A stretch of DNA of 47,039 bases from Fluviicola sp. (GCA_031260455.1 JAIRJW010000015.1:1-47039), one strand, 5' to 3'. Shown: positions 16,406 to 25,461, counted from the stretch's first letter. Notes: generated by a model from the sequence alone, not told the origin. Made by a program: numbers and translations.

Positions 16406-16526
16406 TCTAAATATTTTTTCAAAATTAATTTTTTCTGTTTTGGAATTTCTGCTAATTTCTGTTCCAATTCGGCAATTTCTATTTCAATTTTTTCTATTTC
16501 GGAAACGATTTTTTGCAGGGTGGATA
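16402..16526 (-). pseudogene. Relic of the 3' end of a restriction-specificity gene
   Basis: Read leftward this stretch encodes STLQKIVSEIEKIEIEIAEL followed by EQKLAEIPKQKKLILKKYLE and a stop. It closely matches the last about 38 residues of the RMS enzyme (STQQKIVSEIEKIEAEIKLL, then ENELAEIPKEKEDILKKYL). The DNA match begins at TCCACCC, two bases past the TAG of the 296-residue gene. The relic has no start and encodes only the C-terminal specificity helix. Its TGA overlaps the nucleotidyltransferase ATG. It is what remains of a second or earlier specificity gene. Confidence 0.85.
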
Positions 16527-17417
16527 CTATTCAAATTTTATTTTTTGCTGTTCATCACGATTATAATGCTGGATAATCCTATTAACTTGATATGATTTAT
16601 TTATATATGTGTTAACGGAACTGTCAAAAATCTGATTTATTTGCAATTCCACCTCCAAAATATCTCCTTTGGCAAAAGATTCACCGTTATCAATTAATTT
16701 CTGAAAATTAGGGTCGGTAATTTTTGCCGAAATTTTATTTCCACGATAATAAAAATCCCATTTTAAGCCTTCTTCGAAAGACAAGCGAACTATGTTAAGG
16801 CGTGTATTTTCAATGATTGTTTTCTTGTTTTCATCAATGATTTCTATTTTTTGACTTAAATCTTTAAAATCGGAACGTTCCACTCTGACGTAAGGTTTTT
16901 CTTTTTCGTCTGTAATTTCAAAAGCAGCGATGGCAGGATCTTGGTCAATGGTGTCAAAATTTTGTGAGAGCGCATCATTAATAACAGTATCGCTTTCATA
17001 GATTTGATAAATATTACTGTCTATTGAAAGCTGATTGTTGTCGCCATTTATGATAATTGTTGTACTATCCTTACGCTTTATTTCTTTGGGGGATTTTCCT
17101 TTCAAGTGTTTTTTAAGCTCAATGAGCGCAACTAATCCTGTAATGATAGAGGAGGCTACAATAATATTTTCTTTTGTAAAAATATTTTTTAAAGACTCTA
17201 AAGTGGTTTCTAGCAATTCAAGATGAATTAAAAAACTTCCTTTCTCTAAAGCCTTGACTTTTATTTCAATTTTTTTTCCTGAATCTAAATGTTTGTTTAA
17301 TTCCTGTATGATAGTAGTGGTGTGTATCAAACTGCTAATAAGCACTTGTGCATCCACTTGATGTGCTTGTCCGTCAAACTTTATCTTGAAATTATTGCTG
17401 TCAATTTGAGGTTGCAT
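16527..17417 (-). CDS. Unknown protein coupled to the restriction enzyme
   Basis: 296 residues; I do not recognise the family with certainty. Residues 1-75 are alpha/beta (FKIKFDGQAHQVDAQVLISS, IEIKVKALEKGSFLIHLELL). Residues about 84-101 form a hydrophobic helix (NIIVASSIITGLVALIEL), possibly a membrane segment. A basic stretch (KKHLKGKSPKEIKRKDS) leads to a beta-turn repeat, TTIIINGDNNQLSIDSNIYQ. A beta-rich domain fills about 165-296. It starts 4 bases after the RMS stop codon, so translational coupling and a joint function are likely. Its stop codon lies directly before the specificity relic. It is A+T-rich like the rest of the island. A defence accessory or membrane effector is possible but not shown. 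Confidence 0.75.
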   Translation of the reverse strand: MQPQIDSNNFKIKFDGQAHQVDAQVLISSLIHTTTIIQELNKHLDSGKKIEIKVKALEKGSFLIHLELLETTLESLKNIFTKENIIVASSIITGLVALIELKKHLKGKSPKEIKRKDSTTIIINGDNNQLSIDSNIYQIYESDTVINDALSQNFDTIDQDPAIAAFEITDEKEKPYVRVERSDFKDLSQKIEIIDENKKTIIENTRLNIVRLSFEEGLKWDFYYRGNKISAKITDPNFQKLIDNGESFAKGDILEVELQINQIFDSSVNTYINKSYQVNRIIQHYNRDEQQKIKFE

Positions 17418-17421
17418 AATT

Positions 17422-20400
17422 TTATAAGTATTTTTTTAGTATATCCTCTTTCTCTTTCGGAATTTCCGCAAGTTCATTTTCCAACAGTTTTATTTCTGCT
17501 TCTATTTTTTCGATTTCGGAGACGATTTTTTGCTGGGTGGAGAGTGGAGGAACAGGAATTTTGATTCCTTGAATTCTATCAATAGAAGCCCTTTTTGTTC
17601 TTGAAAAATCAAATGTTTTTCCTTCTTTTTCCAAAACAAAAGCTAAATATTTTTCGTTTACAGAATTGCCTTTTACTCTCAAAACTCCACAATGGTCAGT
17701 TGGATAAAATGGATAATTTTCCGGAATATAATTTACCATCCAGTCTCCGTCAATTCCCCATAAAACTGAAGGTTTGCTAAAATCTTCAATCAACAGTTCA
17801 TCAATATTTCCGAAAGGCTCAATAACATTAGCACTGTAAACAGGAATTTTTCCGTTGGGAACAAATTCGTTTTTTAAAACTCTTTTTCCTATGGAAATTT
17901 CAAAAATATTATTATCACTTAACCTTAAAGTTTGGTCTGATTTTGACAAAGCCGATTCAAAAAGTTCTGCAATTCTGTTTTTTGAACTTTCAACCTCCTC
18001 TTTTGCTTTCTTTTCTTTTTCTTCTATAACTTCGGTTTCAGAAACAATTTTTTGTTGGATTTCTTTGGGAGGGAGGGGGATTTTTATTGTTGATAAATCT
18101 TCAGCATAAACGTGTGGCTGCGCCTGTCCTCGCTGCAATCCGTAAATTTCTTCTTGAATTGATTTTAAAAACAAATAAATCAGTTTTGTAGAAATATTAT
18201 TTTCGTCTTTCGAATTAACGGTATTGCAGTCAGAAGCAAAAATCGGATTATCAAAATAATTTACAAAACCTGAATATGCACCTGATGCACTTATGGTTAT
18301 AATGTTTCCATTTCTGTTTGAAACATTATGAAAATATGCAGGTTCCTTTCCTCCTGCAACAACGGGAATACTTCCTTCAACAGTTTTTTCCTTTGTAATT
18401 GACGTGCCTTTTTGAATTATAGAAACATCAATTAGCGAAATCAAGTTGTCAGTTCCCCAAATCTTATCGTATTTCACTTTTTTTTTAACCGACAATTTTA
18501 TTTCCTTCTGAAATTCTGCACGGTCAAAAGTGAGCATATCCAACAAATCAACGTAAGAAATGTTGTTTTTTAAGTTCTCAGAAACTTCGAGATTTTTCTT
18601 TCCAAGAAAGGCATTGTAAATATAGCTGCTTGCTTTGGTTTTGTCATTTACATCGTTTGCATTGTAAAGCTGTGTAGCTTCATCAATGGTTTTTCCTCTT
18701 TGCATTGAGTGCATTCCTTCGTTTCCTCTGCGGTTGGAAAATTCGTAACCGAGAAAACGTTTTTCAGCATCTTTTTCTCCGCTTTTTACCAATACAATGT
18801 CTCGTTGAAAATACACCAAAAGGAAATAATGCAATTTGTCTTTTTCGGTTTCAAGGAGTTTGCTCCAAAAATCATTTTCGTTTTTGGATTTTATCTTTTT
18901 ACGGTATTCTTTATAAATTTCGTGTTGTTCAATACTTTGATTTGGCTGTTTTTTTAATAGAGAAACATAATCGTCAAACGAACTGTTTTCCCAAACGTGA
19001 TTCACATATTTTGATACTGGTTTTTCTATCTCAATAATAGAATTATCGATAAATTCCGTAAAGAATTTATCAACATACGTTTTCAGCTTTAGCGTGTCCT
19101 GACTGTTTCTTCTTTTCAAAAACAAGGTAACCGTATTGGTATTGGTTGCCATAAAGGTATTTCCTCCCAATTCCACAACAGCTACAATATCAAAATACTG
19201 CAAAATGATTTCTCTTGTTTTGGTTTGAATTCCTGTGTTGTTCAGGATAGAACTCGGTAAAATAACGACTGCAATTCCGTCATCTTTGAGTAAATGTTTA
19301 GTTCTTTCCACAAACAGACATTCAATGTCTTTGCTTTTATCCGTCAAATAAGGATAGAGTTCAAAATCGTTTTGCGCACCGATGTATTCCAAATCGTCTT
19401 TGCAATCGTTTACGGAATACGGAGGATTGGAAAGCACAAGAGAAAACTGTGGTTTGTTAGCATTTTCCTGCAACAATCCTTTATATGTTTTAGAAGTTTT
19501 GAAACTGTCTAATCCGTCTCCGTGAATCACTTGCGCTACGCCGTCTCCATAAAAATAACAACCCACTTTGGCTACTTTTACCAAGCGATAATCTTTTTCG
19601 ATGGCATATACATATTTTGCCGCCCAATTATAAGGGTCAGCTTGCCAAGATGCCACTTCTTTTTTGGCAATCGGAAATTTAATATCATCAACATTTATAG
19701 CATTGATAATATCTTGATACTCTTCCATTGCTTCCGTAATGAAATGTCCGCTTCCGGCTGCATAATCAATTATTGCCGGTAATTTAGCCACTTTATCATT
19801 TACTTCTTGTAAAATCATTTCTTTTACGGGAAGCGAGCGAACTATAAATTTGGTAATCGGAGGAGGCGTAAAATATTGCCCGACTTCTTGCTTTAGACCT
19901 GTGGTCAATAATTTTTCAAAAAAGTCCGATAAATGTTGTTGTTTTCTCGGATAACGAATTTGATATTTTTCCAAAAGCTTAACAACATCTTTTAGTACTC
20001 TGTGATTTTCATCAAAACTTGCATCATCTAAAACTTCCTTTATAGCCAATATATTGTTGAACTTTAGGACTTTTTTCTTTTTTTCAAGAAGTTCTTCAGG
20101 AGAATTTGCTTTAAAATCGGAATTCTCTATTCCTTCAATTTCTTTTTCTAAAAAAGCTGATAATCCATCTCGGTGTAAATTTACCAAACGAACCTGAAAA
20201 TCAACAGGATGGTCGTTTTCTCTCCAGTGAAATTCTAATTCTTCATCATCAGCTTTTGCTTCATCGTATAATTTTGCCAGAAACAAATTGAAGATTTTGT
20301 TAAAAGCATTAGGTTTATCCGAAACCGAATGTTTACGAAGTATTGAGGCAAATTCGTGAAATATTTTTTTGCTTTCTTCTTCAGTAAGTTCTTTTAAATC

Positions 20401-21039
20401 GTTTTTTGTAACTATTTTTTCTCTGAAATTGTATGGAGGGTTTTCCCAAATCCCGTAGTTTTTGGTTTGTTTATCCCATTTTTCGTAAAAATCTTTTACA
20501 CTCGAAGTATTTTTATATTCTTCTTCGATTTTTATGATAGTGCTCTGAAAATCAATTTTACTTCCTTTTAATTGAGAAGTATATAGCATTAAGATTTCAG
20601 CATTTTTATCTTGCTGAAAATAAGAAAAAAGCTGTCCTCCGTCTTTGTGTAGATTTTTTAATTCTTTATCGTATTCTTTTCCGAATGTTTTACATTCAAT
20701 CATCAAATAAGCAGCCTTGTTATCTTTTTTTACCAAAATATCAAGTCTTCCTTTTTCCTGATGTCCGAGTTTCCAAGTAGGTTCAAGAACAATATTTTCA
20801 GGTTTATAGCCTGTTTCAAGCAAACGATTCACACATTCCAAAACAACAAAGTTTTCGGGTTGTGAAAAGTTTTGCGTGGTTTTGCTTTCAGATTGAATTT
20901 TATCGCCGTAGTTGATAGATTCCCTTGCAAAGTCTACTTCAATAGCATATCCACCTGAGTATTTTTTTATAAAAATACCTGAAGTGTTTTCCTTTGGTAT
21001 AAATCCAATTGCTTTGATCAGATTTTGAATAGCATTCAC
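17422..21039 (-). CDS. Single-chain restriction-modification-specificity enzyme (type IIG/IIB-like)
   Basis: 1205 residues from a GTG start. Residues about 60-160 hold an HsdR-N type PD-(D/E)XK nuclease: Asp100 in KGRLDILVKK and Glu115/Lys117 in LMIECKTFG. The N6-adenine methylase domain follows, with motif I DYAAGSGHFITEA (near 425) and motif IV LSNPPYSVND (near 535). Two target-recognition domains follow, about 860-1020 and 1036-1170, each ending in the specificity-subunit signature (PLPPKEIQQKIVSE; PVPPLSTQQKIVSE) and a coiled-coil helix. The fusion of R, M and a two-TRD S resembles AloI-like type IIB enzymes in order and length. It should methylate and cut a bipartite site; the site is not predictable. 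The A+T-rich insertion into a conserved operon suggests transfer. Confidence 0.92.
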   Translation of the reverse strand: MNAIQNLIKAIGFIPKENTSGIFIKKYSGGYAIEVDFARESINYGDKIQSESKTTQNFSQPENFVVLECVNRLLETGYKPENIVLEPTWKLGHQEKGRLDILVKKDNKAAYLMIECKTFGKEYDKELKNLHKDGGQLFSYFQQDKNAEILMLYTSQLKGSKIDFQSTIIKIEEEYKNTSSVKDFYEKWDKQTKNYGIWENPPYNFREKIVTKNDLKELTEEESKKIFHEFASILRKHSVSDKPNAFNKIFNLFLAKLYDEAKADDEELEFHWRENDHPVDFQVRLVNLHRDGLSAFLEKEIEGIENSDFKANSPEELLEKKKKVLKFNNILAIKEVLDDASFDENHRVLKDVVKLLEKYQIRYPRKQQHLSDFFEKLLTTGLKQEVGQYFTPPPITKFIVRSLPVKEMILQEVNDKVAKLPAIIDYAAGSGHFITEAMEEYQDIINAINVDDIKFPIAKKEVASWQADPYNWAAKYVYAIEKDYRLVKVAKVGCYFYGDGVAQVIHGDGLDSFKTSKTYKGLLQENANKPQFSLVLSNPPYSVNDCKDDLEYIGAQNDFELYPYLTDKSKDIECLFVERTKHLLKDDGIAVVILPSSILNNTGIQTKTREIILQYFDIVAVVELGGNTFMATNTNTVTLFLKRRNSQDTLKLKTYVDKFFTEFIDNSIIEIEKPVSKYVNHVWENSSFDDYVSLLKKQPNQSIEQHEIYKEYRKKIKSKNENDFWSKLLETEKDKLHYFLLVYFQRDIVLVKSGEKDAEKRFLGYEFSNRRGNEGMHSMQRGKTIDEATQLYNANDVNDKTKASSYIYNAFLGKKNLEVSENLKNNISYVDLLDMLTFDRAEFQKEIKLSVKKKVKYDKIWGTDNLISLIDVSIIQKGTSITKEKTVEGSIPVVAGGKEPAYFHNVSNRNGNIITISASGAYSGFVNYFDNPIFASDCNTVNSKDENNISTKLIYLFLKSIQEEIYGLQRGQAQPHVYAEDLSTIKIPLPPKEIQQKIVSETEVIEEKEKKAKEEVESSKNRIAELFESALSKSDQTLRLSDNNIFEISIGKRVLKNEFVPNGKIPVYSANVIEPFGNIDELLIEDFSKPSVLWGIDGDWMVNYIPENYPFYPTDHCGVLRVKGNSVNEKYLAFVLEKEGKTFDFSRTKRASIDRIQGIKIPVPPLSTQQKIVSEIEKIEAEIKLLENELAEIPKEKEDILKKYL

Positions 21040-21069
21040 AGCGTTTTATTTTTTTAATTGAATATAGTA

Positions 21070-21107
21070 CAAAATTTCATATTCTTGATCGTAAGTTATT
21101 TACGATC
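21070..21107 (-). promoter_or_regulatory. Promoter of the restriction enzyme with recA-like inverted repeat
   Basis: A perfect 8-bp inverted repeat GATCGTAA-N5-TTACGATC occupies 21087-21107, 4 bases after the dut stop codon. On the leftward strand it is followed after 9 bases by AAATTTTG (21077-21070), one mismatch from TAnnTTTG, and after a 30-base leader by the GTG start at 21039. The same repeat core TCGTAA-N5-TTACGA stands 10 bases before the recA -7 box. Confidence 0.55.
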
Positions 21108-21111
21108 TGTT

Positions 21112-21546
21112 TTATTTCACTCCTGTACTCCCAAAACCACCGCCTCCGCGGTTTGTTTCGGAAAGCTTATCCGTTAGTTTCAATGTTGCCTGTACAAAAG
21201 GCGCTACCACCATTTGAGCGATACGTTCACCGTTTTCAATGATGACATTTTTGCTTGATAAGTTAATCAACAAAACCCCGATTTCGCCCCGATAATCCGC
21301 ATCAATTGTTCCGGGGGAGTTCAGGACAGTGACTCCCTGCTTAAACGCAAACCCGCTTCTCGGACGGATTTGAACCTCGTATCCGCCTGGAATTTCCAGG
21401 TATAATCCCGTAGGAATTAACTGGTGTTCCAGTGGTTTTAGAGTGACGGTTTCACTCAAAAAAGCACGGATATCCAGCCCTGCGGAATCCGTAGTTGCAT
21501 ATTCCGGAAGTTCATTTGCTGATTTATTGATGACTTTGATTTCCAT
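21112..21546 (-). CDS. dut: dUTP diphosphatase
   Basis: 144 residues, the normal length of the homotrimeric dUTPase. It hydrolyses dUTP to dUMP and pyrophosphate, keeping uracil out of DNA and supplying dTMP synthesis. The five family motifs are present: [33 protein letters not shown] with the catalytic Asp, [11 protein letters not shown], and the C-terminal [10 protein letters not shown] arm that closes over the substrate. It starts 3 bases after the gldH stop codon and ends just before the island, so the island broke the run from dut to the nucleotidyltransferase. Confidence 0.97.
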   Translation of the reverse strand: MEIKVINKSANELPEYATTDSAGLDIRAFLSETVTLKPLEHQLIPTGLYLEIPGGYEVQIRPRSGFAFKQGVTVLNSPGTIDADYRGEIGVLLINLSSKNVIIENGERIAQMVVAPFVQATLKLTDKLSETNRGGGGFGSTGVK

Positions 21547-21549
21547 GCG

Positions 21550-22026
21550 TTATTTCTGATTGGGATCCCGGATAACTGCGAAACTGATATCCATTACATT
21601 GCGAGCACTTTGTTCGGTAATTCCCTGCTCAAAAGTGAAAGTGTAATTTCCTTTTTGGGGGAATTTACGGTGTTTGAAATAGACCGTATTTTCTACAATT
21701 GTTCCGGAGGCTTCTCCGATCCAGGAACCGTCCGGATTGGCAATTTTCATTTCAACAGGTTCGCGTCCCGTTTGTCCCTGAGGTGTTTTTGAATGAATGA
21801 AAAACCACAGGTTATTGAAAGCATAATCCGTTGTTGTGCGAATCGTGATCTGGATGGTATAAAAATGAGTTGTATCCGGAATCGTAGCCTGAAATACCGG
21901 TTTTACGTTCTGTTCCCAGGCATTGTTCTTAAACGAATAAGACTTGTTATAGAGCGGTGTTTCTCCACAGGCGCAAAGAACAACGATCAAACCGACAGCG
22001 ATCCAGCTATTTTTCAGTGCCTTCAT
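21550..22026 (-). CDS. gldH: Gliding motility lipoprotein GldH
   Basis: 158 residues from the ATG at 22026. A longer open frame reaches 22302, but its extra 92 residues are Arg/Lys-rich and lie wholly inside the ricT gene in another frame, so they are rejected. The start MKALKNSWIAVGLIVVLCAC gives a lipoprotein signal with Cys20 as the likely lipidated residue. The body (TTHFYTIQITIRTTTDYAFN, PQGQTGREPVEMKIANPDGS, FPQKGNYTFTFEQGITEQSA) matches the GldH family, a lipoprotein required for flavobacterial gliding and linked to the T9SS motor. It overlaps the ricT end by 20 bases, the usual neighbour arrangement in the phylum. Confidence 0.9.
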   Translation of the reverse strand: MKALKNSWIAVGLIVVLCACGETPLYNKSYSFKNNAWEQNVKPVFQATIPDTTHFYTIQITIRTTTDYAFNNLWFFIHSKTPQGQTGREPVEMKIANPDGSWIGEASGTIVENTVYFKHRKFPQKGNYTFTFEQGITEQSARNVMDISFAVIRDPNQK

Positions 22027-23392
22027 TTTCTCCCTTATTTTTACGTGGCGGCCTGCGACGGTTGTTTTTCTTTTTATTCGGGTTTGCCTGGGCCTGAGGA
22101 TTTGCTCCGCCTGCATTCTCTGCGGAAACTTTGTGCTGGTTTTGTTGCTTCGGTTTGTTATCCTGCTTCGGCTGGCCTTGTTGCTGAGATTTCTCTTGCT
22201 TCTGAGCCAGTTTCGGATTGGCAACAGCTCCATCAGTTTCTGTGCGGGTTCCTTTCGACTTTTTCTTCTGACGTTTTTTGTTCTTACTAAACGTATTGTC
22301 AAAACGGTTCAGGGAATCCTGACCTACCACGTTATCGTAATCCGGTTCTTTGCGCAGGATCTGAGTTGCCGCGTCGAAATCTTTCAAATCTGCTGGCTTC
22401 CCCCCCGATTTGTTGACCTTGATGATGTCCAGTACACGTTCCGGTGAAAGTGCCACCAAACCTACGCCGATGGAAGCTTCTCCTTCGTACATATACCACA
22501 ACTGGCGCTTGAAAACATCCGTTTTAATATGAAATGCAGTTCCTTTTTCGGTTTGCAGTTTCACATCCGTACTCGGGAATGATCTGATTGCTTCCAGGTA
22601 CATATCAAGTTCGTAGTTCAGACAGCATTTTAATTTTCCGCATTGCCCGGCTAATTTTTGCGGATTCAGAGATAATTGCTGGTAGCGCGCCGCTGCTGTG
22701 GAAACAGAACGAAAATCTGTCAACCAGGTTGAACAGCATAATTCTCTTCCACAGGAACCGATTCCACCCAATCGTTGAGCTTCCTGCCTGGAACCGATCT
22801 GACGCATTTCAATACGGATCTTGAATTTATCTGCCATGTCTTTGATCAGCTGCCGGAAGTCCACACGGCCTTCTGCGGTGTAATAAAACGTTGCTTTGGT
22901 CAGGTCTCCCTGGTATTCCACATCGGAAATTTTCATTTCCAACCCAATATTTACGGCTAAGGTCCGGGCTTGAAACATCACCTCTGATTCAAGGGAGCGT
23001 GCGCGGATCCATTTATCGATATCTTCCTGATTTGCAACGCGCAAAATCTTTTTCGTCTCCATAGGTTTCAAACCCGAAGCTTTCTTCTTGACCTGAATTC
23101 TGGCTAATTCACCTACAACGGAAACAACCCCGACATCGTATCCGGGACTTGCTTCTACAATTACCACGTCGCCTACCTGAAGCGGGAGGTTTTTCGCGTT
23201 TCTGTAAAACGTCTTACGACTGTTTTTAAAGCGAATTTCAAGTATATCGTAAGGAGTCTGTCCGGCGGGTAACTGCATGTTTCCCAACCAATCAAATACT
23301 CCTAGTTTATTACATCCACCAGAACTACAGGTTCCGTTATTTTTACAGCCCCGGGGCGAACCGCCACCACTGCTACACGAGGAACATCCCAT
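22007..23392 (-). CDS. PSP1 domain protein, RicT/YaaT homologue
   Basis: 461 residues. The N-terminus is Cys-rich (GCSSCSSGGG, GCKNNGTCSSGGC), followed by the PSP1 region (about 100-280) with the family's conserved cysteines in GIGSCGRELCCSTWL and QCGKLKCCLNYELDMYLE. The last about 120 residues are low-complexity, Lys/Gln/Asn/Arg-rich and probably disordered. In Bacillus the homologue RicT joins RicA and RicF in an Fe-S complex that affects RNase Y and phosphorelay steps; the role in Bacteroidota is not settled. It sits between holB (179-base gap) and gldH (overlap), an arrangement conserved in flavobacteria. Confidence 0.9.
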   Translation of the reverse strand: MGCSSCSSGGGSPRGCKNNGTCSSGGCNKLGVFDWLGNMQLPAGQTPYDILEIRFKNSRKTFYRNAKNLPLQVGDVVIVEASPGYDVGVVSVVGELARIQVKKKASGLKPMETKKILRVANQEDIDKWIRARSLESEVMFQARTLAVNIGLEMKISDVEYQGDLTKATFYYTAEGRVDFRQLIKDMADKFKIRIEMRQIGSRQEAQRLGGIGSCGRELCCSTWLTDFRSVSTAAARYQQLSLNPQKLAGQCGKLKCCLNYELDMYLEAIRSFPSTDVKLQTEKGTAFHIKTDVFKRQLWYMYEGEASIGVGLVALSPERVLDIIKVNKSGGKPADLKDFDAATQILRKEPDYDNVVGQDSLNRFDNTFSKNKKRQKKKSKGTRTETDGAVANPKLAQKQEKSQQQGQPKQDNKPKQQNQHKVSAENAGGANPQAQANPNKKKNNRRRPPRKNKGENEGTEK

Positions 23393-23571
23393 AGTTTAAT
23401 CTAATTTGATGTAAAAATACTAAAATTAACAGTTGCTTTTTGCATTTTTCCGCTGACTTCACAACAGCCATTTGTGAATAGTCTGAAAAGACCTGGAAAT
23501 TGCCCGATTCCGACAGTGGTGTTCGAAAAAAATTACTTTCTGTAGGTTTTTCTGGATTGAAGAAAAGAATT

Positions 23572-24687
23572 TTAGGCCCGGTGAATGAAGCGCATCACCT
23601 GGAAGCACAACTGCGTGAAAAGCAATTTCCCAAAAGCATTCCGGTCGATGTGGTAATGCGCATTATTGAAGATTTCCATGAAGTCTGCTACGTTGTTGTT
23701 TGAGATAAATCGCGCAAAATTGGCCAAAAAAGCAGCTTCCTCCTGAGAAACCCGGGTGAGCATATCTTGTGTATAATTCTTCAGTATGCTTTGGCGAACC
23801 ATGTGCAGTGCATACTGGACAAACTGTTTTTGACCTTCGCGGGAAAGTACAGAAACCTGGTCGGTCCAGTCCAGCATGGCGTTGACATCTTTCTTGAAAC
23901 AAACGCGCATCAGTTGAATGAACAATTCCCGGAAGAGGTTTACTTCGGACTGATCTCCCGTGATTTGTTGCGCATCGATAAGATTTCCGTTGCTTCTGGC
24001 AGCAATACTTTCAGCAAGCTGGCGGCTCACACCACTTCTTTCAACCACTTGTTGAATCATGTCCATCGGGTAAGATGGAATGCGCAGGATCTGTGTCCTA
24101 GAAAGAATGGTCGCAAGAAGTTTATCAGGGTTATCCGTCACTAGCAAAAACAGCGTTTTAGCTGGAGGTTCTTCCAGGATTTTCAGCAATTTATTGGCAC
24201 AAGTTGCGTTCATTTCTTCCGCCATCCAGATGAGCATGACCTTGTAACCACCTTCGTAGGATTTCAGCGAGAGCTTTTTGACGATTTCAAGGCTTTCTTC
24301 CGTTCCGATAACTGGTTTTCGCTCCTTGTCATCCATTCTTTTGGTCCAGTGATACAAATCGAAAATCGGTTGCTCCTGGATTTGTGCTCTCCAAAGCGAA
24401 AGCAGCGGATTGGTTGTTTTCGAAATCGTTTGAACCGTTGGGAACGAGAAGTGCAGATCGGGGTGTTGCAGGTCGCTTATTTTTTTGCAGGAAGCACAGT
24501 TTCCACAGCTGTCGTTTTCCTGTTTGTTTTCACAGAAAATGTATTGAACAAAAGCCAAAGCCAACGGAAGTGCCGCATGGCCGGATTTCCCTGCAAAGAG
24601 TTGAGCATGACTGATTTTTCCACCTTTAACCTCCTCGATCAAATGCGATTTTATCTCTGTTTGCCCTGGTATTGAATGAAATTGCAC
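23572..24687 (-). CDS. holB: DNA polymerase III subunit delta-prime-like ATPase
   Basis: 371 residues from a GTG start. It is a clamp-loader AAA+ fold: FHSIPGQTEIKSHLIEEVKG at the N-terminus and an altered P-loop HAQLFAGKSGHAALPLA (no GKT/S). The zinc module has CENKQENDSCGNCASCKKI and the switch region MNATCANKLLKILEEPPA. LSRTQILRIPSYPMDMIQQV carries the sensor 1/Arg-finger-type SRT sequence. Loss of a classical P-loop is normal for delta-prime, the stator of the clamp loader. It precedes ricT in the same direction. Confidence 0.92.
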   Translation of the reverse strand: MQFHSIPGQTEIKSHLIEEVKGGKISHAQLFAGKSGHAALPLALAFVQYIFCENKQENDSCGNCASCKKISDLQHPDLHFSFPTVQTISKTTNPLLSLWRAQIQEQPIFDLYHWTKRMDDKERKPVIGTEESLEIVKKLSLKSYEGGYKVMLIWMAEEMNATCANKLLKILEEPPAKTLFLLVTDNPDKLLATILSRTQILRIPSYPMDMIQQVVERSGVSRQLAESIAARSNGNLIDAQQITGDQSEVNLFRELFIQLMRVCFKKDVNAMLDWTDQVSVLSREGQKQFVQYALHMVRQSILKNYTQDMLTRVSQEEAAFLANFARFISNNNVADFMEIFNNAHYHIDRNAFGKLLFTQLCFQVMRFIHRA

Positions 24688-24795
24688 AGGGTAAAGTTAA
24701 AGCTTCTTTTTGAACAACAGGATGTAAAAAAGACATAAAAAATGTTGGAAAACGAATCAAAGTCCCTACATTGCGTCAGTTAAAAAGTCAGCATT

Positions 24796-25461
24796 ATGAG
24801 AGTATTTGTTTTAATTATTGGGTTTTGTTGTTCCTTTTCTGCGGCATTGCTGGGGCAGGAAGTCAGAATGACCGATGAGTCAGTATCATTTTCTGTTGGA
24901 GTGAAGAATGCTATTGTCGCAAATATCCCTTTTGCGAAAAAAGCTGTTGTGGAGAAACAATTAAAATCCGAATTGAAGAGCTGGAAGGGAAAAATGGTTG
25001 TATTAGGTGACGAGTACCAGATTTTACAGGGAAAAAACAAGATTTTTGGAGAAAGTCATGTGAATGTTTATGCGAAAATCATTGAAACGGTCGATGATAT
25101 TAAAGTTGCTTTTGTAGTTGATAAGGGTGGAAGGTTCATGACAAGTGAAGAAGATCCGGCTGAGTACAAAGCAACCTGGGAAAAGGTAAAGAAATTTGGA
25201 GCAACTTCAGCAGCAGCAAGTATCAACGTGGATGTGAATGCGGATAAAAAAGTATTGAAATCAATGGAAAAAGACGAAAAAAAGATCAAGAAGTCAATTG
25301 AAAGTTCCAAGAAAAGCATTGAGAATTATCAGAAAAAAATTGATCAGTCTCAGAAAGACATTGAAGCAAAGCAAACGGAGCTGAGTAATAAGCAGGAAGA
25401 GATTAAAGCTCAGAATCAGCAAATTTCGGATCGCAAAAAAACAGCTAAAAAAATACAGTAA
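24796..25461 (+). CDS. Exported coiled-coil protein, paralogue 1
   Basis: 221 residues; no family recognised. The signal peptide is MRVFVLIIGFCCSFSAALLG, followed by QEVRMTDESVSFSVGVKNAI. Residues 25-145 form an alpha/beta domain. Residues about 150-221 are a Lys/Gln/Glu-rich coiled coil (KKSIESSKKSIENYQKKIDQ). It is followed 18 bases later by a paralogue with the same plan, so the pair arose by duplication and is co-transcribed. It is probably periplasmic. The function is unknown. Confidence 0.8.
   Translation: MRVFVLIIGFCCSFSAALLGQEVRMTDESVSFSVGVKNAIVANIPFAKKAVVEKQLKSELKSWKGKMVVLGDEYQILQGKNKIFGESHVNVYAKIIETVDDIKVAFVVDKGGRFMTSEEDPAEYKATWEKVKKFGATSAAASINVDVNADKKVLKSMEKDEKKIKKSIESSKKSIENYQKKIDQSQKDIEAKQTELSNKQEEIKAQNQQISDRKKTAKKIQ

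Noticed and set aside
22027..22302. N-terminal extension of the gldH frame by 92 residues
   Set aside because: It lies entirely within ricT in another frame, is Arg/Lys-rich without protein-like pattern, and would hide the clear lipoprotein signal starting at 22026.
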